Numbered from the stretch's first letter, positions 1-9,299 are shown. The stretch: DNA of 64,000 nt from UBA987 sp002292105 (GCA_943846675.1 OX044357.1:1798001-1862000), one strand, 5' to 3'. Notes: generated from the sequence alone by a model not told the origin. Made by a program: numbers and translations.

Positions 1-305
1 TTAGTCTCGTGAAATGGCGACCTCACATAAACCTGATCGTCTACGAGTATGGGTTCGTAATGCTTTTCCCATTCTTCATTCCAATTCTTATCCTGGACCT
101 CTGCATACTTGAAATTGTTTTCCATGCCATACTTGGCCAGCGTATCGTACAAGGTTTTATGCGCAAAAAGCGACTTAGGAATATATCCTTTTAGCGACAT
201 CCCTTCTTCCCAAACACCTTCATAATCAAGGTTAACGAGCTCTGCGGTAATAATCTCTTTGCGTTCGTCAAGAACGGGTATTGTCACTTCAATATATGCT
301 TCCAT
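1..305 (-). CDS. prmA: Ribosomal protein L11 methyltransferase, N-terminal part (cut by window edge)
   Basis: Reading the minus strand from the ATG at 305 gives 101 open codons running off the left edge. The piece starts MEAYIEVTIPVLDERKEI and ends with NWNEEWEKHYEPILVDD followed by VRSPFHE. That WNxEWE...P..VDD...VR.PFHE block is the linker before the SAM-binding domain in Bacteroidota PrmA, which methylates ribosomal protein L11. The methyltransferase domain itself lies outside the window, so catalytic motifs cannot be checked. The identification rests on the N-terminal domain only. The gene runs divergently from the repeat-filled gap to its right. Confidence 0.8.
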   Translation of the reverse strand, partial: MEAYIEVTIPVLDERKEIITAELVNLDYEGVWEEGMSLKGYIPKSLFAHKTLYDTLAKYGMENNFKYAEVQDKNWNEEWEKHYEPILVDDQVYVRSPFHET

Positions 306-599
306 AAGAATTGTAAGCAATATTAAAAGCACGATGTTGAATTACCGTATGGAGTGGTTTAATTGTTGATATCCTTACGCTAATTTGGAAGGATTGAAGG
401 ATTGAAGGATTGAAGGATTGAAGGATTGAAGGATTGAAGGATTGAATGAGTGAATGTGGAATGAGTGAATGAGTGAATGAATGTTTGAAAAACAGAATTC
501 TAGTCCTGCGTCTTTAGTCAATCAGTCCAGAGTCAAAATATTTTCAACTTTCAATTTTCAACTATCAATTTTCAACTATCAGCTATCAGCTATCAGCTA
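306..599. repeat. Intergenic repeat cassette A: GGATTGAA array plus 50-bp element plus TATCA-rich tail
   Basis: Seven perfect head-to-tail copies of GGATTGAA occupy 391-446. They decay into related 8-mers (TGAGTGAA, TGTGGAAT) up to about 488. A 50-bp element at 491-540 follows, which recurs at 7837-7886 with one difference. From 541 the sequence is a low-complexity run of TTTTCAACTATCAA and TATCAGC units that reaches into the stop codon of the next gene (600-602). No coding potential is apparent in this gap. Confidence 0.85.
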
Positions 600-3332
600 T
601 CAATTAACAACTAGTCTCAGAACCGAAGTACGACTGCCTTGATTTGCCTTCAAGATATACAAACCATTCGAAAGCTGCTTGTTGCGTAAGTCGATGGTGT
701 ACTCTCCTAACCCTTCATCTAAAGTTTGGCTAAATACCTCTCGGCCTTCTGAATTGTAAATGTTTATATCAACATGATTAAAACCATCTGCAAGCTTTAG
801 TGTAAATAAGCCCGAATTGGGGTTGGGATAAACGTTAATAGTGGAGTTGTCTATGTTTTGAACGGCCGCTGAGTTAATAGTTATTGTTTTTGTAACCGTA
901 TCTATACAATCAAATGGAGACGCCACCATTAACGAAACATTGTAGTTACCGTCGTCGTAATAATGATGTTCAACATCAGTACCCATTGAGGTATCTGTTC
1001 CGTCATCGAATTCCCATATGTACTGGCCTTGATCAATTAGGCGAGAAGCAAAAGTGACATCTCTCCACGTGACTTGGTAATCATAGTTGGCGTCCGGCAT
1101 AATCCGCCAATGAACCATATGATCCGTTTTACCTGTCAAACAGCCTTTATTGTCTATTTCGTAGGATACTTGAACATCTTCTGCCAATGGGTCAAGACTT
1201 AATGCATCACCACGACTTATCTCATTTCCTTCGTTATCATACCATATCACCGTCCCAACATCAGTTGAAACCTCTAATGTAGGCACCTGCATATCGCATG
1301 CTTGGGTATCTAAGGTCGAAGATTGAATTTTCCCAAATGGTATTGCCGTATAGTTCCATTGGTGTCTAACAGAGTCAATGCAGTTTCCTTGGTAGGTTTG
1401 AAGATAATATGTTTCAGATTTAACAATGCTAGAGAACAAGACTAATTTACCTTTAGTTATCAATTTTCCACCAACAGCACTGTCGTACCAGTCAATATTT
1501 CCAGGAATATCTTTATACTCCACAATGATATCCTCTCCAACACACGCCTCTTGATCAGCTATAGAAGACAATGTTGGGAAGTGGTTTACGGTTACCTTGA
1601 TCGGCAGTCTACTACTAGGACAAATCCCATTATACGCGTCGACATATCGATAATAAGTTCCTCGTTCATTTGGTGTAAAGGTCAATGTTGTATCACCAGT
1701 AGCAATTGGGTTTCCGCCAGCAGCTACATCATACCAACGCAATGTATTGGCACCCGTTGCTTTTAACGTAATATCACCGTCTAACAAGCATATTGCGGTG
1801 TCTGAACTAATTTTTGGTTCGTCTGGAGCAAAGGCGTTACTAACAAATGCGTTTACTTTTACCCTACCTGCATGAGAACAATTACCGTTAACCGTTTTGG
1901 CATAAAAGAACGTGTCTTGTGTCAGCGGACCAACTTGGAAAAAATCACCCGTATGGTTCGAAATTAGCGTAGTAGAATCAACGTACCACCGCGTTGAACC
2001 AATTTTACTGGTTGCAACCAAGTTGGCCAATGAATTCAAACAAATCGAATCGTCTTTGATTGTTGGTAGTGTAGGTGTTTCAGTCACCGTAATAATCTGT
2101 CGTTTACGTGTTGATTTGCAATGCTTGTTGATGGCTTGGGCAAAAACAGTATCATTTTCCTGCAACGCATTTGGTGTCACATAGTCTGGCGAGATAAGCA
2201 ACGGGGTTGTATCAACAACTGTTTTATACCAATGAATTTGCCCCGTACTTAGGCCAATCAATGTGGCTGTATTGCCAGAGCAAATGTCTTTATCTCCTTG
2301 TATTTCAACCTGATCCGGTTGAAACGAAAACGGTTTAACGGTGGTATCCTCACAAGCACGAGATCCCGTCATACTGTATAGAATACTTCTTAAACCGATG
2401 TTTACGTTTATTGGACTTGAAAATTTCGTACCTCCTTCTACTTGACTGTAATAAAATCCAGAACCGTAGCTCCAACGATGACAATATCTCTCATAGTTAT
2501 AGCCTCTAAAGTCTTCATAAAACTTATAGATGTTATACTGTGGGCTAAAATAGAAAGGTGATGAGGTATTCTTAAAAAAAACAGAGTCTTTATAGTCGTA
2601 GCAATCTGTTAACCTAAACTCATTATGGAGTTTATACGATACGAAAGGTTCTAACAACATATCACAGTCCAACGTATTACCACCGATATTGAGATTCAGA
2701 CTTCTATACCATCTGCCACCTATAGACCCACAGGCATAATTCTCTCCAAAACCATCTTGATTTATATAATCATTGGCCACCACGGCTACCCGCATGCTGT
2801 CTACACTTCGAACAACCACTATAAAAGGTTTGTCCGTTGTATACGGCTTAAAGCTGGCAAACTGAGCAATACTATCCAATACGCCGTTTCTGAAAGTGGA
2901 ATCTATTCGCAGGGTATCTGCCCTTAAAGGTGTGCCTTTTGGCAGACTGTCTGCACCAGCTTCATATATTTCGCAATACACGTCAACAAAATTGGCAGAG
3001 GTGTCTAACGACCAAGCATAAAATTTAAAACCAGATATCGTCACGTCTCCAGGTGTTGTATAAAACTGGCCGAGTCTATAACCCAACGAAATGTTTATCG
3101 CACGTAATGAAGAGTTTGAACCATTCACATACAGATTTGCAATTAGCTTTTCATAGCCATAATCCAACGTATCAACACCGCATTGGGTTGGATGATTCGT
3201 TGCTTTACCATGACTTTGACTGCCTCCTGACCGGTTCTGATTATGCGTAAGCTGTACACTAGGTGAAGTGAATTGACTAAAAGAAACGAGTGAAAAAAGC
3301 AGCAAACAGGCGGTAATAACGGTTTTCAACAT
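600..3332 (-). CDS. Large secreted T9SS protein with Ig-like repeats and a PKD domain
   Basis: This 910-aa protein starts with a signal peptide (about residues 1-20, ending VSFSQ). An N-terminal region of about 300 residues is not recognisable. From about 340 to 740 there are serial CHU_C-type Ig-like modules, each with a CxGxxxTL-like strand and a [RH]WY motif (IHWYKT, TRWYVD, LRWYD, IDWYD, VIWYD). A PKD domain (WEFDDG...HHYYDDGNYNVSL) lies near 760-830. The last about 80 residues are a type A sorting domain (VYPNPNSGLFTL...GLYIL) that directs export and surface attachment by the type IX system. An adhesin or cell-surface role is inferred; no enzymatic domain is visible. The stop codon sits in the TATCAATT repeat tail on its 3' side. 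Confidence 0.85.
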   Translation of the reverse strand: MLKTVITACLLLFSLVSFSQFTSPSVQLTHNQNRSGGSQSHGKATNHPTQCGVDTLDYGYEKLIANLYVNGSNSSLRAINISLGYRLGQFYTTPGDVTISGFKFYAWSLDTSANFVDVYCEIYEAGADSLPKGTPLRADTLRIDSTFRNGVLDSIAQFASFKPYTTDKPFIVVVRSVDSMRVAVVANDYINQDGFGENYACGSIGGRWYRSLNLNIGGNTLDCDMLLEPFVSYKLHNEFRLTDCYDYKDSVFFKNTSSPFYFSPQYNIYKFYEDFRGYNYERYCHRWSYGSGFYYSQVEGGTKFSSPINVNIGLRSILYSMTGSRACEDTTVKPFSFQPDQVEIQGDKDICSGNTATLIGLSTGQIHWYKTVVDTTPLLISPDYVTPNALQENDTVFAQAINKHCKSTRKRQIITVTETPTLPTIKDDSICLNSLANLVATSKIGSTRWYVDSTTLISNHTGDFFQVGPLTQDTFFYAKTVNGNCSHAGRVKVNAFVSNAFAPDEPKISSDTAICLLDGDITLKATGANTLRWYDVAAGGNPIATGDTTLTFTPNERGTYYRYVDAYNGICPSSRLPIKVTVNHFPTLSSIADQEACVGEDIIVEYKDIPGNIDWYDSAVGGKLITKGKLVLFSSIVKSETYYLQTYQGNCIDSVRHQWNYTAIPFGKIQSSTLDTQACDMQVPTLEVSTDVGTVIWYDNEGNEISRGDALSLDPLAEDVQVSYEIDNKGCLTGKTDHMVHWRIMPDANYDYQVTWRDVTFASRLIDQGQYIWEFDDGTDTSMGTDVEHHYYDDGNYNVSLMVASPFDCIDTVTKTITINSAAVQNIDNSTINVYPNPNSGLFTLKLADGFNHVDINIYNSEGREVFSQTLDEGLGEYTIDLRNKQLSNGLYILKANQGSRTSVLRLVVN

Positions 3333-3506
3333 ATTGTTGTTTTAATGAATTGCGTAAAGTTACCAAAAAAAATATACAGTTTCTAGTGCACCGGATTTAC
3401 AGGGAATGGTATACTTGTATATGCCTAAAAAAGCATTCGTACTGTATGGTGTAATAAGCACCATTGTCATGTTGACTTTAACCTTGAATAAGAAAACAAC
3501 GTAAAA

Positions 3507-4040
3507 ATGAAAAACAACGCAATAAAATTTGGAGTTATAGCTGGTGCTATCACAGCACTTTTCACTGTTATTGGAGCCATAATTATGGCGAATGGTACTG
3601 GTGATGTGGGTTACAAAAATTCAGAACTAATAGGCTATTCAGGTATCTTTTTAGCATTCAGTATGATTATCGTTGGGATGATTAAAGAAAGACAGCTAAA
3701 AAATAATTTTATAACGTACAAAGAAGCCTTTATGGTTGGGCTAAAAATCAGTGCGATTACCACGGTTTTTTACGTTGCCGCATGGATGATTATGACTGCG
3801 ATTTACCCGCAGGTTCTAGAAGGAATGTTCACCATGATGGAGGAAAACATTAAAAGTAGTGGTCTGGAATCTAAAGACTTGCAAGACCAACTTGATCAAA
3901 TGGCCACTTGGAAAGGGTATTACGCCAATCCATTCCTAAAAGCATTAATGACCGCATTTGAAATATTCCCAATCGGTTTAGGGATATCACTCATCGCTGC
4001 CATATTCATACAGAAAAAACCTGTAGTATCTGTTGAATAA
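3507..4040 (+). CDS. DUF4199 membrane protein
   Basis: A 177-aa inner-membrane protein with the DUF4199 arrangement. Two hydrophobic segments lie at about 7-28 and 42-60. The charged motif KERQLKNNFITYKEAFMVG follows, then a third segment at about 77-98, an amphipathic acidic stretch (110-135) and a last segment near 147-168. Length and the TYKEAF block fit the family, which is almost confined to Bacteroidota and has no known function. It stands alone between two minus-strand genes. Confidence 0.75.
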   Translation: MKNNAIKFGVIAGAITALFTVIGAIIMANGTGDVGYKNSELIGYSGIFLAFSMIIVGMIKERQLKNNFITYKEAFMVGLKISAITTVFYVAAWMIMTAIYPQVLEGMFTMMEENIKSSGLESKDLQDQLDQMATWKGYYANPFLKALMTAFEIFPIGLGISLIAAIFIQKKPVVSVE

Positions 4041-4053
4041 TGCCAATAACAAC

Positions 4054-4524
4054 CTATTTAACGGTAACCACAACTTCTACATTTTCCGTATCAACTAAGT
4101 TTCCGTTTTTAAATAAGTTGAGCTTATAGATTTGGGTAAACGACTCAGGTATACCACATGTAAATTCTAAGGTTGCAACTGTTGGTGCTCCACTGGTCGA
4201 TAACCGCACATATTTCAATCCGTTGATAAATGAAATGTTTAAGCCATCGGTTCGGCCTTCAATGCTTACCGAATCTGCGCTGCAAGTCGTAAACTCGTCG
4301 TCTTTATGGCAAAATATTTGAAGTTTCGTCGTAACCGGTTGAGGGCAAGGATCGGTATCAATAATATGTGTATGGTTGATAACATCCGTCGCATAACCAG
4401 TGACCGTTGCAGTTGTTTCGTCGGGCTCTGGTGTCTCTTCCACGGGTCCACAACTATAGATGAGGGTGAAAGTGGAAATAAGTGGAAATAACAGGATGGA
4501 GAGCAGGGAACTTCGCTTTGTCAT
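4054..4524 (-). CDS. Hypothetical lipoprotein
   Basis: Starting at the ATG at 4524, the 156-aa product has a lipoprotein signal with lipobox LIYSC (Cys25) followed by a Pro/Glu/Thr-rich linker (VEETPEPDETT). The frame stays open to an ATG at 4584, but that would bury the signal behind 20 polar residues, so 4524 is preferred. The mature part contains three cysteines in a row of short strands (DPCPQP, FCHKDDEFTTC), is probably beta-rich and resembles nothing I can name. An outer-membrane anchored role is inferred from the lipobox only. Confidence 0.6.
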   Translation of the reverse strand: MTKRSSLLSILLFPLISTFTLIYSCGPVEETPEPDETTATVTGYATDVINHTHIIDTDPCPQPVTTKLQIFCHKDDEFTTCSADSVSIEGRTDGLNISFINGLKYVRLSTSGAPTVATLEFTCGIPESFTQIYKLNLFKNGNLVDTENVEVVVTVK

Positions 4525-4668
4525 AATTGTACAAAATTGGTTACCCAAATATAACCTATTCGTAATACGCTCAATATAAGACAATTAACCAAAATCATGT
4601 TACATAAAACTATAGTACCGGACCTATAACGTTTATCCAAAATTTTTGCCTCACTACCGTGAATGCGC

Positions 4669-4697
4669 TTGTATTTTGGTGGTTTTAAATAAGTTTG
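4669..4697 (+). promoter_or_regulatory. Candidate Bacteroidota promoter of the S9 peptidase gene
   Basis: TTG at 4669-4671 followed after 18 bp by TAAGTTTG at 4690-4697 matches the Bacteroidota -33/-7 pattern (TTG, TAnnTTTG). Transcription would begin close to 4702. This excludes the upstream in-frame ATG at 4695 and supports the start at 4713. Confidence 0.5.
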
Positions 4698-4712
4698 CCC
4701 AAAACTTATAAA

Positions 4713-6866
4713 ATGAAGAAGACACTAAGTTTATTTTTGGGGGTAGTCCTTTTGTTCTCTATAGCCAATGGGCAGGACAAAATGTTAACCATGCGTGAGG
4801 CCATCGCTGGCTATAACTTATACCCTTCTGGGCTTTCGCAGTTGCAGTGGGTGGATGATGAACATTATAGTTACCTCGATACCTTAGATGGTGAAAAAGT
4901 GATTGCAATCTTCGAAATCGAATCGACCAACAACGGCCTGTCGACCTATGTTAAACGTGCCGACATCGAATCAGGACTGTTAAGCATCAGCGAAGACAGT
5001 TTGCCGACTTTGCCACGCGGAGTTCGTTGGATGAACACCAATGGATTCAGATTTTACCACAACAATCAATATTTCTTTTACAACCGAAATACAAAAACCG
5101 TAAAAAAGTTACTTGACTATACACCAGGAGAAATGGCACATGCAGACATTGCATGGGATGCCAACAACGTGGCTTACGTATCAGAAGATAATCTTTGGGT
5201 TAATGGTCAGCAAGTCACCACAGACGGTGGAAACGGCATTGTGTACGCACAAGCAGTGCATAGAAGTGAATTTGGTATAACCAATGGCACGTTTTGGTCT
5301 GACCAAGGCGATATGCTTGCCTTCTACCGAATGGATGAATCCATGGTAACCGAATATCCCTTGCACCATTTAGGCTCAAAACCTGCCACAGCAGACATGA
5401 TTCGCTATCCTGTTGCCGGAGATAAAAGTCACCACGTAACAGTAGGTGTTTATAACGTAGCGACACAAAACGTCACCTATTTAAAAACAGGAGAACCAAA
5501 AGAACAGTTTTTAACCAATGTTTCTTGGGGACCAAATGGGAAATACGTGTACATCGCGGTAGTTAATAGAGGCCAGAACCATATGTGGTTGAAACAGTTT
5601 CACGCAACAACCGGCGATTACGTAAAAACTTTGTTCGAAGAAACGCATGAAAAGTATGTAGAACCGGAACATGGTTTGATCTTTCTAAAAGAAAAAGAAG
5701 ATCAATTTATATGGTGGAGCGAACGAGATGGATACACACACCTTTATCTGTACAACACTGAAGGTAAGCTGATTAGGGAGTTAACTAAGGGTTCGTGGGA
5801 AGTGATTGATTTTCATGGTTTTAGTGAAGATGGCAAGTCGTTATACATCACCGCAACCAAAGAATCACCCATTAACAGGGATTTGTATAAAGTGAGCTTT
5901 AGTAACTGCAAAAAAATCAAAAGAATAACGTCGAACGAAGGCACGCATCGTATAAACGCGAGCCCAAACAATAAGAACTTTATTGATGATTTTAGCAGCA
6001 CTATCATACCAAGAGAAATTAGAGTGCTCGGCACTGGTGGGCAAAACTTAGGCGTATTGAAATCCGTTGATAATCCATTAAAGGAATACAAGCTTGGTGC
6101 AATGGAAATAGGCACTTTGACTGCCAACGATGGCAAAACGGATTTGTATTATCGCCTGTTTAAACCCATTGACTTCGATGCAACTAAAAAATACCCCGTT
6201 GTTGTTTATTTATACAATGGACCGCATGCACAAATGATTAATAACCGCTGGTTGGGTGGAGCAAATTTGTGGTTTCAATATATGGCTCAGCAAGGATTTG
6301 TGGTGTTCACAATCGATGGCAGAGGATCAGCCAACAGAGGAATTGAATTTGAAAATGCCATTTTCCGTCAGTGTGGAACTGTGGAAATGGAAGATCAACT
6401 GACAGGGGTTGAATTTCTTAAAAAACAGCCTTGGGTAGATGCCAATAGAATGGGAATTCATGGTTGGAGCTATGGTGGGTTTATGACTACATCTTTGATG
6501 ACCAGAAAACCGGGTACGTTTCAAGTAGGTGTTGCTGGTGGGCCTGTTATTGACTGGCGTTATTACGAAATTATGTACACCGAACGTTATATGGACACGC
6601 CTGAAGAGAACCCTGAAGGATATAAAAACAACAACCTGCTGAATTATGTCGATAAACTTGAAGGCAAGCTCCTTATGATTCATGGTGGACAAGACAACGT
6701 TGTACTCTGGCAGCATAGTTTGATGTATTTGCAGAAAAACATACAAAGTGGCAATGCCAACTTAGACTATTTCGTATACCCGCATCATCCGCATAATGTT
6801 GGCGGTATGGATCGAGTTCATTTATATCAGAAAGTCACAGACTACTTCATTTTACATCTTAAATAG
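4713..6866 (+). CDS. Dipeptidyl peptidase IV-like S9 family serine peptidase
   Basis: A secreted prolyl-oligopeptidase-family enzyme of 717 aa from the ATG at 4713. It has a signal peptide of about 20 residues ending IANGQ. A DPP-IV type beta-propeller fills the N-terminal two thirds, and the C-terminal alpha/beta hydrolase domain carries the triad: Ser586 in GWSYGG, Asp661 in GGQDNVV and His694 in HPHNVGG. The family removes X-Pro or X-Ala dipeptides from peptide N-termini in the periplasm. The frame extends six codons upstream, but the presumed -7 element overlaps that extension. The ChaN-like gene follows after 2 bp, so the two are probably cotranscribed. Confidence 0.9.
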   Translation: MKKTLSLFLGVVLLFSIANGQDKMLTMREAIAGYNLYPSGLSQLQWVDDEHYSYLDTLDGEKVIAIFEIESTNNGLSTYVKRADIESGLLSISEDSLPTLPRGVRWMNTNGFRFYHNNQYFFYNRNTKTVKKLLDYTPGEMAHADIAWDANNVAYVSEDNLWVNGQQVTTDGGNGIVYAQAVHRSEFGITNGTFWSDQGDMLAFYRMDESMVTEYPLHHLGSKPATADMIRYPVAGDKSHHVTVGVYNVATQNVTYLKTGEPKEQFLTNVSWGPNGKYVYIAVVNRGQNHMWLKQFHATTGDYVKTLFEETHEKYVEPEHGLIFLKEKEDQFIWWSERDGYTHLYLYNTEGKLIRELTKGSWEVIDFHGFSEDGKSLYITATKESPINRDLYKVSFSNCKKIKRITSNEGTHRINASPNNKNFIDDFSSTIIPREIRVLGTGGQNLGVLKSVDNPLKEYKLGAMEIGTLTANDGKTDLYYRLFKPIDFDATKKYPVVVYLYNGPHAQMINNRWLGGANLWFQYMAQQGFVVFTIDGRGSANRGIEFENAIFRQCGTVEMEDQLTGVEFLKKQPWVDANRMGIHGWSYGGFMTTSLMTRKPGTFQVGVAGGPVIDWRYYEIMYTERYMDTPEENPEGYKNNNLLNYVDKLEGKLLMIHGGQDNVVLWQHSLMYLQKNIQSGNANLDYFVYPHHPHNVGGMDRVHLYQKVTDYFILHLK

Positions 6867-6868
6867 CT

Positions 6869-7741
6869 ATGAAAAACCTACTCGCTGCACTTTTGATATT
6901 TTGTGCGTCATTCAGCTTTGCGCAAAACAAATCCGGTTACGTTATTTATAACGCTAAGGGTAAAAAAGTATCCTACAAAAAGATGCTTAAAACGTTATCT
7001 AAAAATGAAATTACGCTGTTTGGCGAATATCATGATAACCCGATTAGTCATTGGCTTGAATTAGAAGTAACCAAAGACCTATCTAAGAACTATGACCTTA
7101 TTCTTGGTGCCGAAATGATTGAAAGAGACAATCAAGATGCGCTTAACTTGTACTTAAAAGACAGTATCAATCAAAAAGGTTTTGACACCACTGCAAGGCT
7201 ATGGAACAATCATAAAACGGATTATAAACCATTGGTTGATTTTGCTAAAGATTCTGGTTATCAGTTCATTGCAACTAATATTCCGCGCCGTTATGCGAGC
7301 TTGGTATACAAAAAAGACTTCACTGCACTAGACACCTTGCCTGATGAAGAAAAGGCATGGATTGCTCCTTTACCTATTCCGTTTGACATAAATTTACCTA
7401 GATATCAAGCGATTTTAAAAATGATGGGAGACCATGGAAGTCCTAAGCTCATTAAAGCCCAAGCTGTGAAAGATGCTACCATGGCGCATTCGATTATAAA
7501 CGCATTGAACACACAATTGTGCGACATATGTGACAACACCCGATTTATTCATTACAACGGGAGTTTTCATTCTGACTATTACGAAGGCATTTATTGGTAC
7601 TTAGAGCAATACCGGCCTGGCACACGTGTGGCCACCATAGCAACAGTTACCCAAGAAGACAATAGCAGCCTAGACGAAGAATCGAAAGGACGCGCTGACT
7701 TTATTATTTGCGTGGATGAAGATATGACGAGGACTTACTAG
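6869..7741 (+). CDS. ChaN family (haem-binding uptake, Tiki-superfamily) protein
   Basis: A 290-aa exported protein with a signal peptide ending FSFAQ and the PF04187 core: TLFGEYHDNPISH near residue 50 (GExHxxxxxH, likely metal or haem ligands), LGAEMIERDNQ, the Arg-Tyr segment NIPRRYASL and, towards the C-terminus, HYNGSFHSDYYEGI. ChaN proteins bind haem pairs in some Proteobacteria; the wider superfamily includes metalloproteases. There is no lipobox, so it is probably periplasmic. It lies 2 bp behind the S9 peptidase gene. Its TAG stop at 7739-7741 is immediately followed by a repeat cassette. Confidence 0.75.
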   Translation: MKNLLAALLIFCASFSFAQNKSGYVIYNAKGKKVSYKKMLKTLSKNEITLFGEYHDNPISHWLELEVTKDLSKNYDLILGAEMIERDNQDALNLYLKDSINQKGFDTTARLWNNHKTDYKPLVDFAKDSGYQFIATNIPRRYASLVYKKDFTALDTLPDEEKAWIAPLPIPFDINLPRYQAILKMMGDHGSPKLIKAQAVKDATMAHSIINALNTQLCDICDNTRFIHYNGSFHSDYYEGIYWYLEQYRPGTRVATIATVTQEDNSSLDEESKGRADFIICVDEDMTRTY

Positions 7742-8207
7742 GGTTGAGGGATTGAAGGATTGAAGGATTGAATGTCTGAAGGGCTGAATGATTGAGGGAT
7801 TGAATGACTGAATGTGGAATGAGTGAATGTTTGATGAACAGAATTCTAGTCCTACGTCTTTAGTCAATCAGTCCAGAGTCAAAATATTATCAACTCTCAA
7901 TTTTCAAATTTCAATTCTTAACAAACCAACTCCTGATGGATAGTTCCCAATGTCTGAAGGATTGAAGGATTGAATGACTGAATGAGTGAATGGGTCAATA
8001 ATCGACGTCAGCATACCCAGTCTTTAGTCTTTCGTCTTTAGTCTTTAGTCTATATTCTTAACAAACCAACTCCTGATGGATAGTTCCCAATGACTGAATG
8101 TTTGAAGGGCTGAATGATTGAAGGATTGAAGGATTGAAGGTGGAATGAGTGAATGATTCACTAATCGACGTCAGTATATCCAGTCTTCCGTCTTCCGTCT
8201 TTAGTCC
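7742..8207. repeat. Intergenic repeat cassettes B and C: GGATTGAA arrays, 50-bp element and a tandem duplication
   Basis: Degenerate 8-mer units (GGATTGAA, TGTCTGAA, GGGCTGAA, TGACTGAA) fill 7742-7835. The 50-bp element shared with 491-540 occupies 7837-7886. Next comes a tandem duplication of about 140 bp: a core of 39 identical bases occurs at 7914-7952 and 8054-8092. Each core is followed by GGATTGAA-type units, a block containing ATCGACGTCAG, and a run of GTCTTTAGTC/GTCTTCCGTC repeats. The last run reaches into the 3' end of the archaemetzincin gene and supplies its stop codon. I see no gene in this stretch. Confidence 0.85.
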
Positions 8208-8839
8208 AAAACATTCTTGCACTTATCACATAAGGTGATGTGGCCAGCGTCAACAGTTCGAATGGTTTCAGCAGCATCATCCATCACACAGTTGAGTTTA
8301 GAGGTACAATGTTTCAAACCAAGGTTGTGTCCTAGTTCGTGCACAACTACCTTCTGCAGTCTTTCGATTGTCTTATTGGGCTTAGACAATCTATAGGAAG
8401 AAACCACACAGGCGCTGCCAGGACGATAACCTAAACCAAAGATTCCCCAATCTTCATACTTTGATTTGGGCTGCTTGATACGCCCTAATTTGTCCTTTTT
8501 CGTTGTTGAAATATCCGTGGCCGTTAAACCCAACATAAAATCAATAGAATCAGGTCGTATGCTTTTCAAATATTTCAACAGCTTGTCGGCGCGATATCTT
8601 GGTGATTTGATTTGTACAAAGCAATTTTCCGGTAGTTCTCGTTTTGGCAATACCACTACTTGGTAACCATATTGAGTTTGGATGGCAGATTGAATAGAAT
8701 CGATCTGCACTTGAGGGAAACTACCCAGTGGCTGTATGCCTACCGTTTTATTCGTACGAGCAGACTTTAGCATAATCCACGTGGCAAAGCATGCTACAAG
8801 GATTAATACCCATACAAGATATGTTTTACTACGCTTCAA
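8201..8839 (-). CDS. Archaemetzincin family zinc metalloprotease
   Basis: A 212-aa protein with a single N-terminal membrane-spanning segment (about 8-25) and the diagnostic archaemetzincin signature: HELGHNLGLKHC, then C-x-M (NCVMDDA) and a C-terminal CDKC. This is HExxHxxGxxHC-x4-CxM-...-CxxC. The histidines bind catalytic zinc and the four cysteines a structural zinc. Physiological substrates of bacterial archaemetzincins are unknown. The N-terminal anchor suggests a membrane-tethered enzyme. The TAA stop lies within the GACTAAAGAC repeat unit of the neighbouring cassette, so the last residues may be repeat-derived. Confidence 0.85.
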   Translation of the reverse strand: MKRSKTYLVWVLILVACFATWIMLKSARTNKTVGIQPLGSFPQVQIDSIQSAIQTQYGYQVVVLPKRELPENCFVQIKSPRYRADKLLKYLKSIRPDSIDFMLGLTATDISTTKKDKLGRIKQPKSKYEDWGIFGLGYRPGSACVVSSYRLSKPNKTIERLQKVVVHELGHNLGLKHCTSKLNCVMDDAAETIRTVDAGHITLCDKCKNVLD

Positions 8840-8904
8840 AACAGGTTGATTTATTACTTAACGAATAACTAGCTGTCTTTAACATAGGAATTCAAAATAT
8901 TAAT

Positions 8905-9234
8905 ATGAGTGATGTTACCTTTAGAATTAGTTTATTTGCAATAGTGTCGAGAAACAAAATATTTATTTGCCTTTTAACCTTGGTATTAATGGTGATGGTT
9001 AGCCCTATTTCCAATTTTTTCGATGTTGCGCTCGACCTGTATGAGACAGTTGATACAGACTTTGAAGAGTCGTCGTGTAAGAAGGAGTGTGAAGATGAAA
9101 AAGATGAACTTTTTTCACAAACACAAGGTGACCAAACCTTGGCTAAATTCAAAAGGAATACAAGCAAAATGGCTGTAAACTTGCAGCACGCTCCTCCTCT
9201 GTTAGCCGTTGTATCGCCACCACCCGAATGTTAA
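8905..9234 (+). CDS. Small hypothetical membrane protein upstream of SulP transporter
   Basis: A 109-aa product with one hydrophobic segment (about 18-36). An acidic, cysteine-containing stretch follows (DTDFEESSCKKECEDEKDE), and the tail ends in PPPEC. I do not recognise it. It lies 65 bp upstream of and codirectional with the SulP gene and has no competing gene on the other strand. That supports it being real, although base composition alone does not settle it. It could be a small accessory subunit of the transporter; that is inference from position only. Confidence 0.45.
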   Translation: MSDVTFRISLFAIVSRNKIFICLLTLVLMVMVSPISNFFDVALDLYETVDTDFEESSCKKECEDEKDELFSQTQGDQTLAKFKRNTSKMAVNLQHAPPLLAVVSPPPEC

Positions 9235-9299
9235 TGAAGTCTTCGTACTGGCACATTTGCCCATTCATTAATTTAAAACAATCAAAAAAGTAAGAATAC

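Noticed and set aside
391..446. Regular repeat that could suggest a CRISPR array
   Set aside because: The 8-bp units are contiguous with no spacers, and no cas genes are present.
5215..5466. 83-codon minus-strand frame inside the S9 peptidase gene
   Set aside because: Antisense to the beta-propeller coding sequence with no independent support.
7670..7867. 65-codon minus-strand frame across the ChaN-like gene end and repeats
   Set aside because: Its translation (HSFHIQSFNPSIIQPF) merely reads the GGATTGAA array on the opposite strand.
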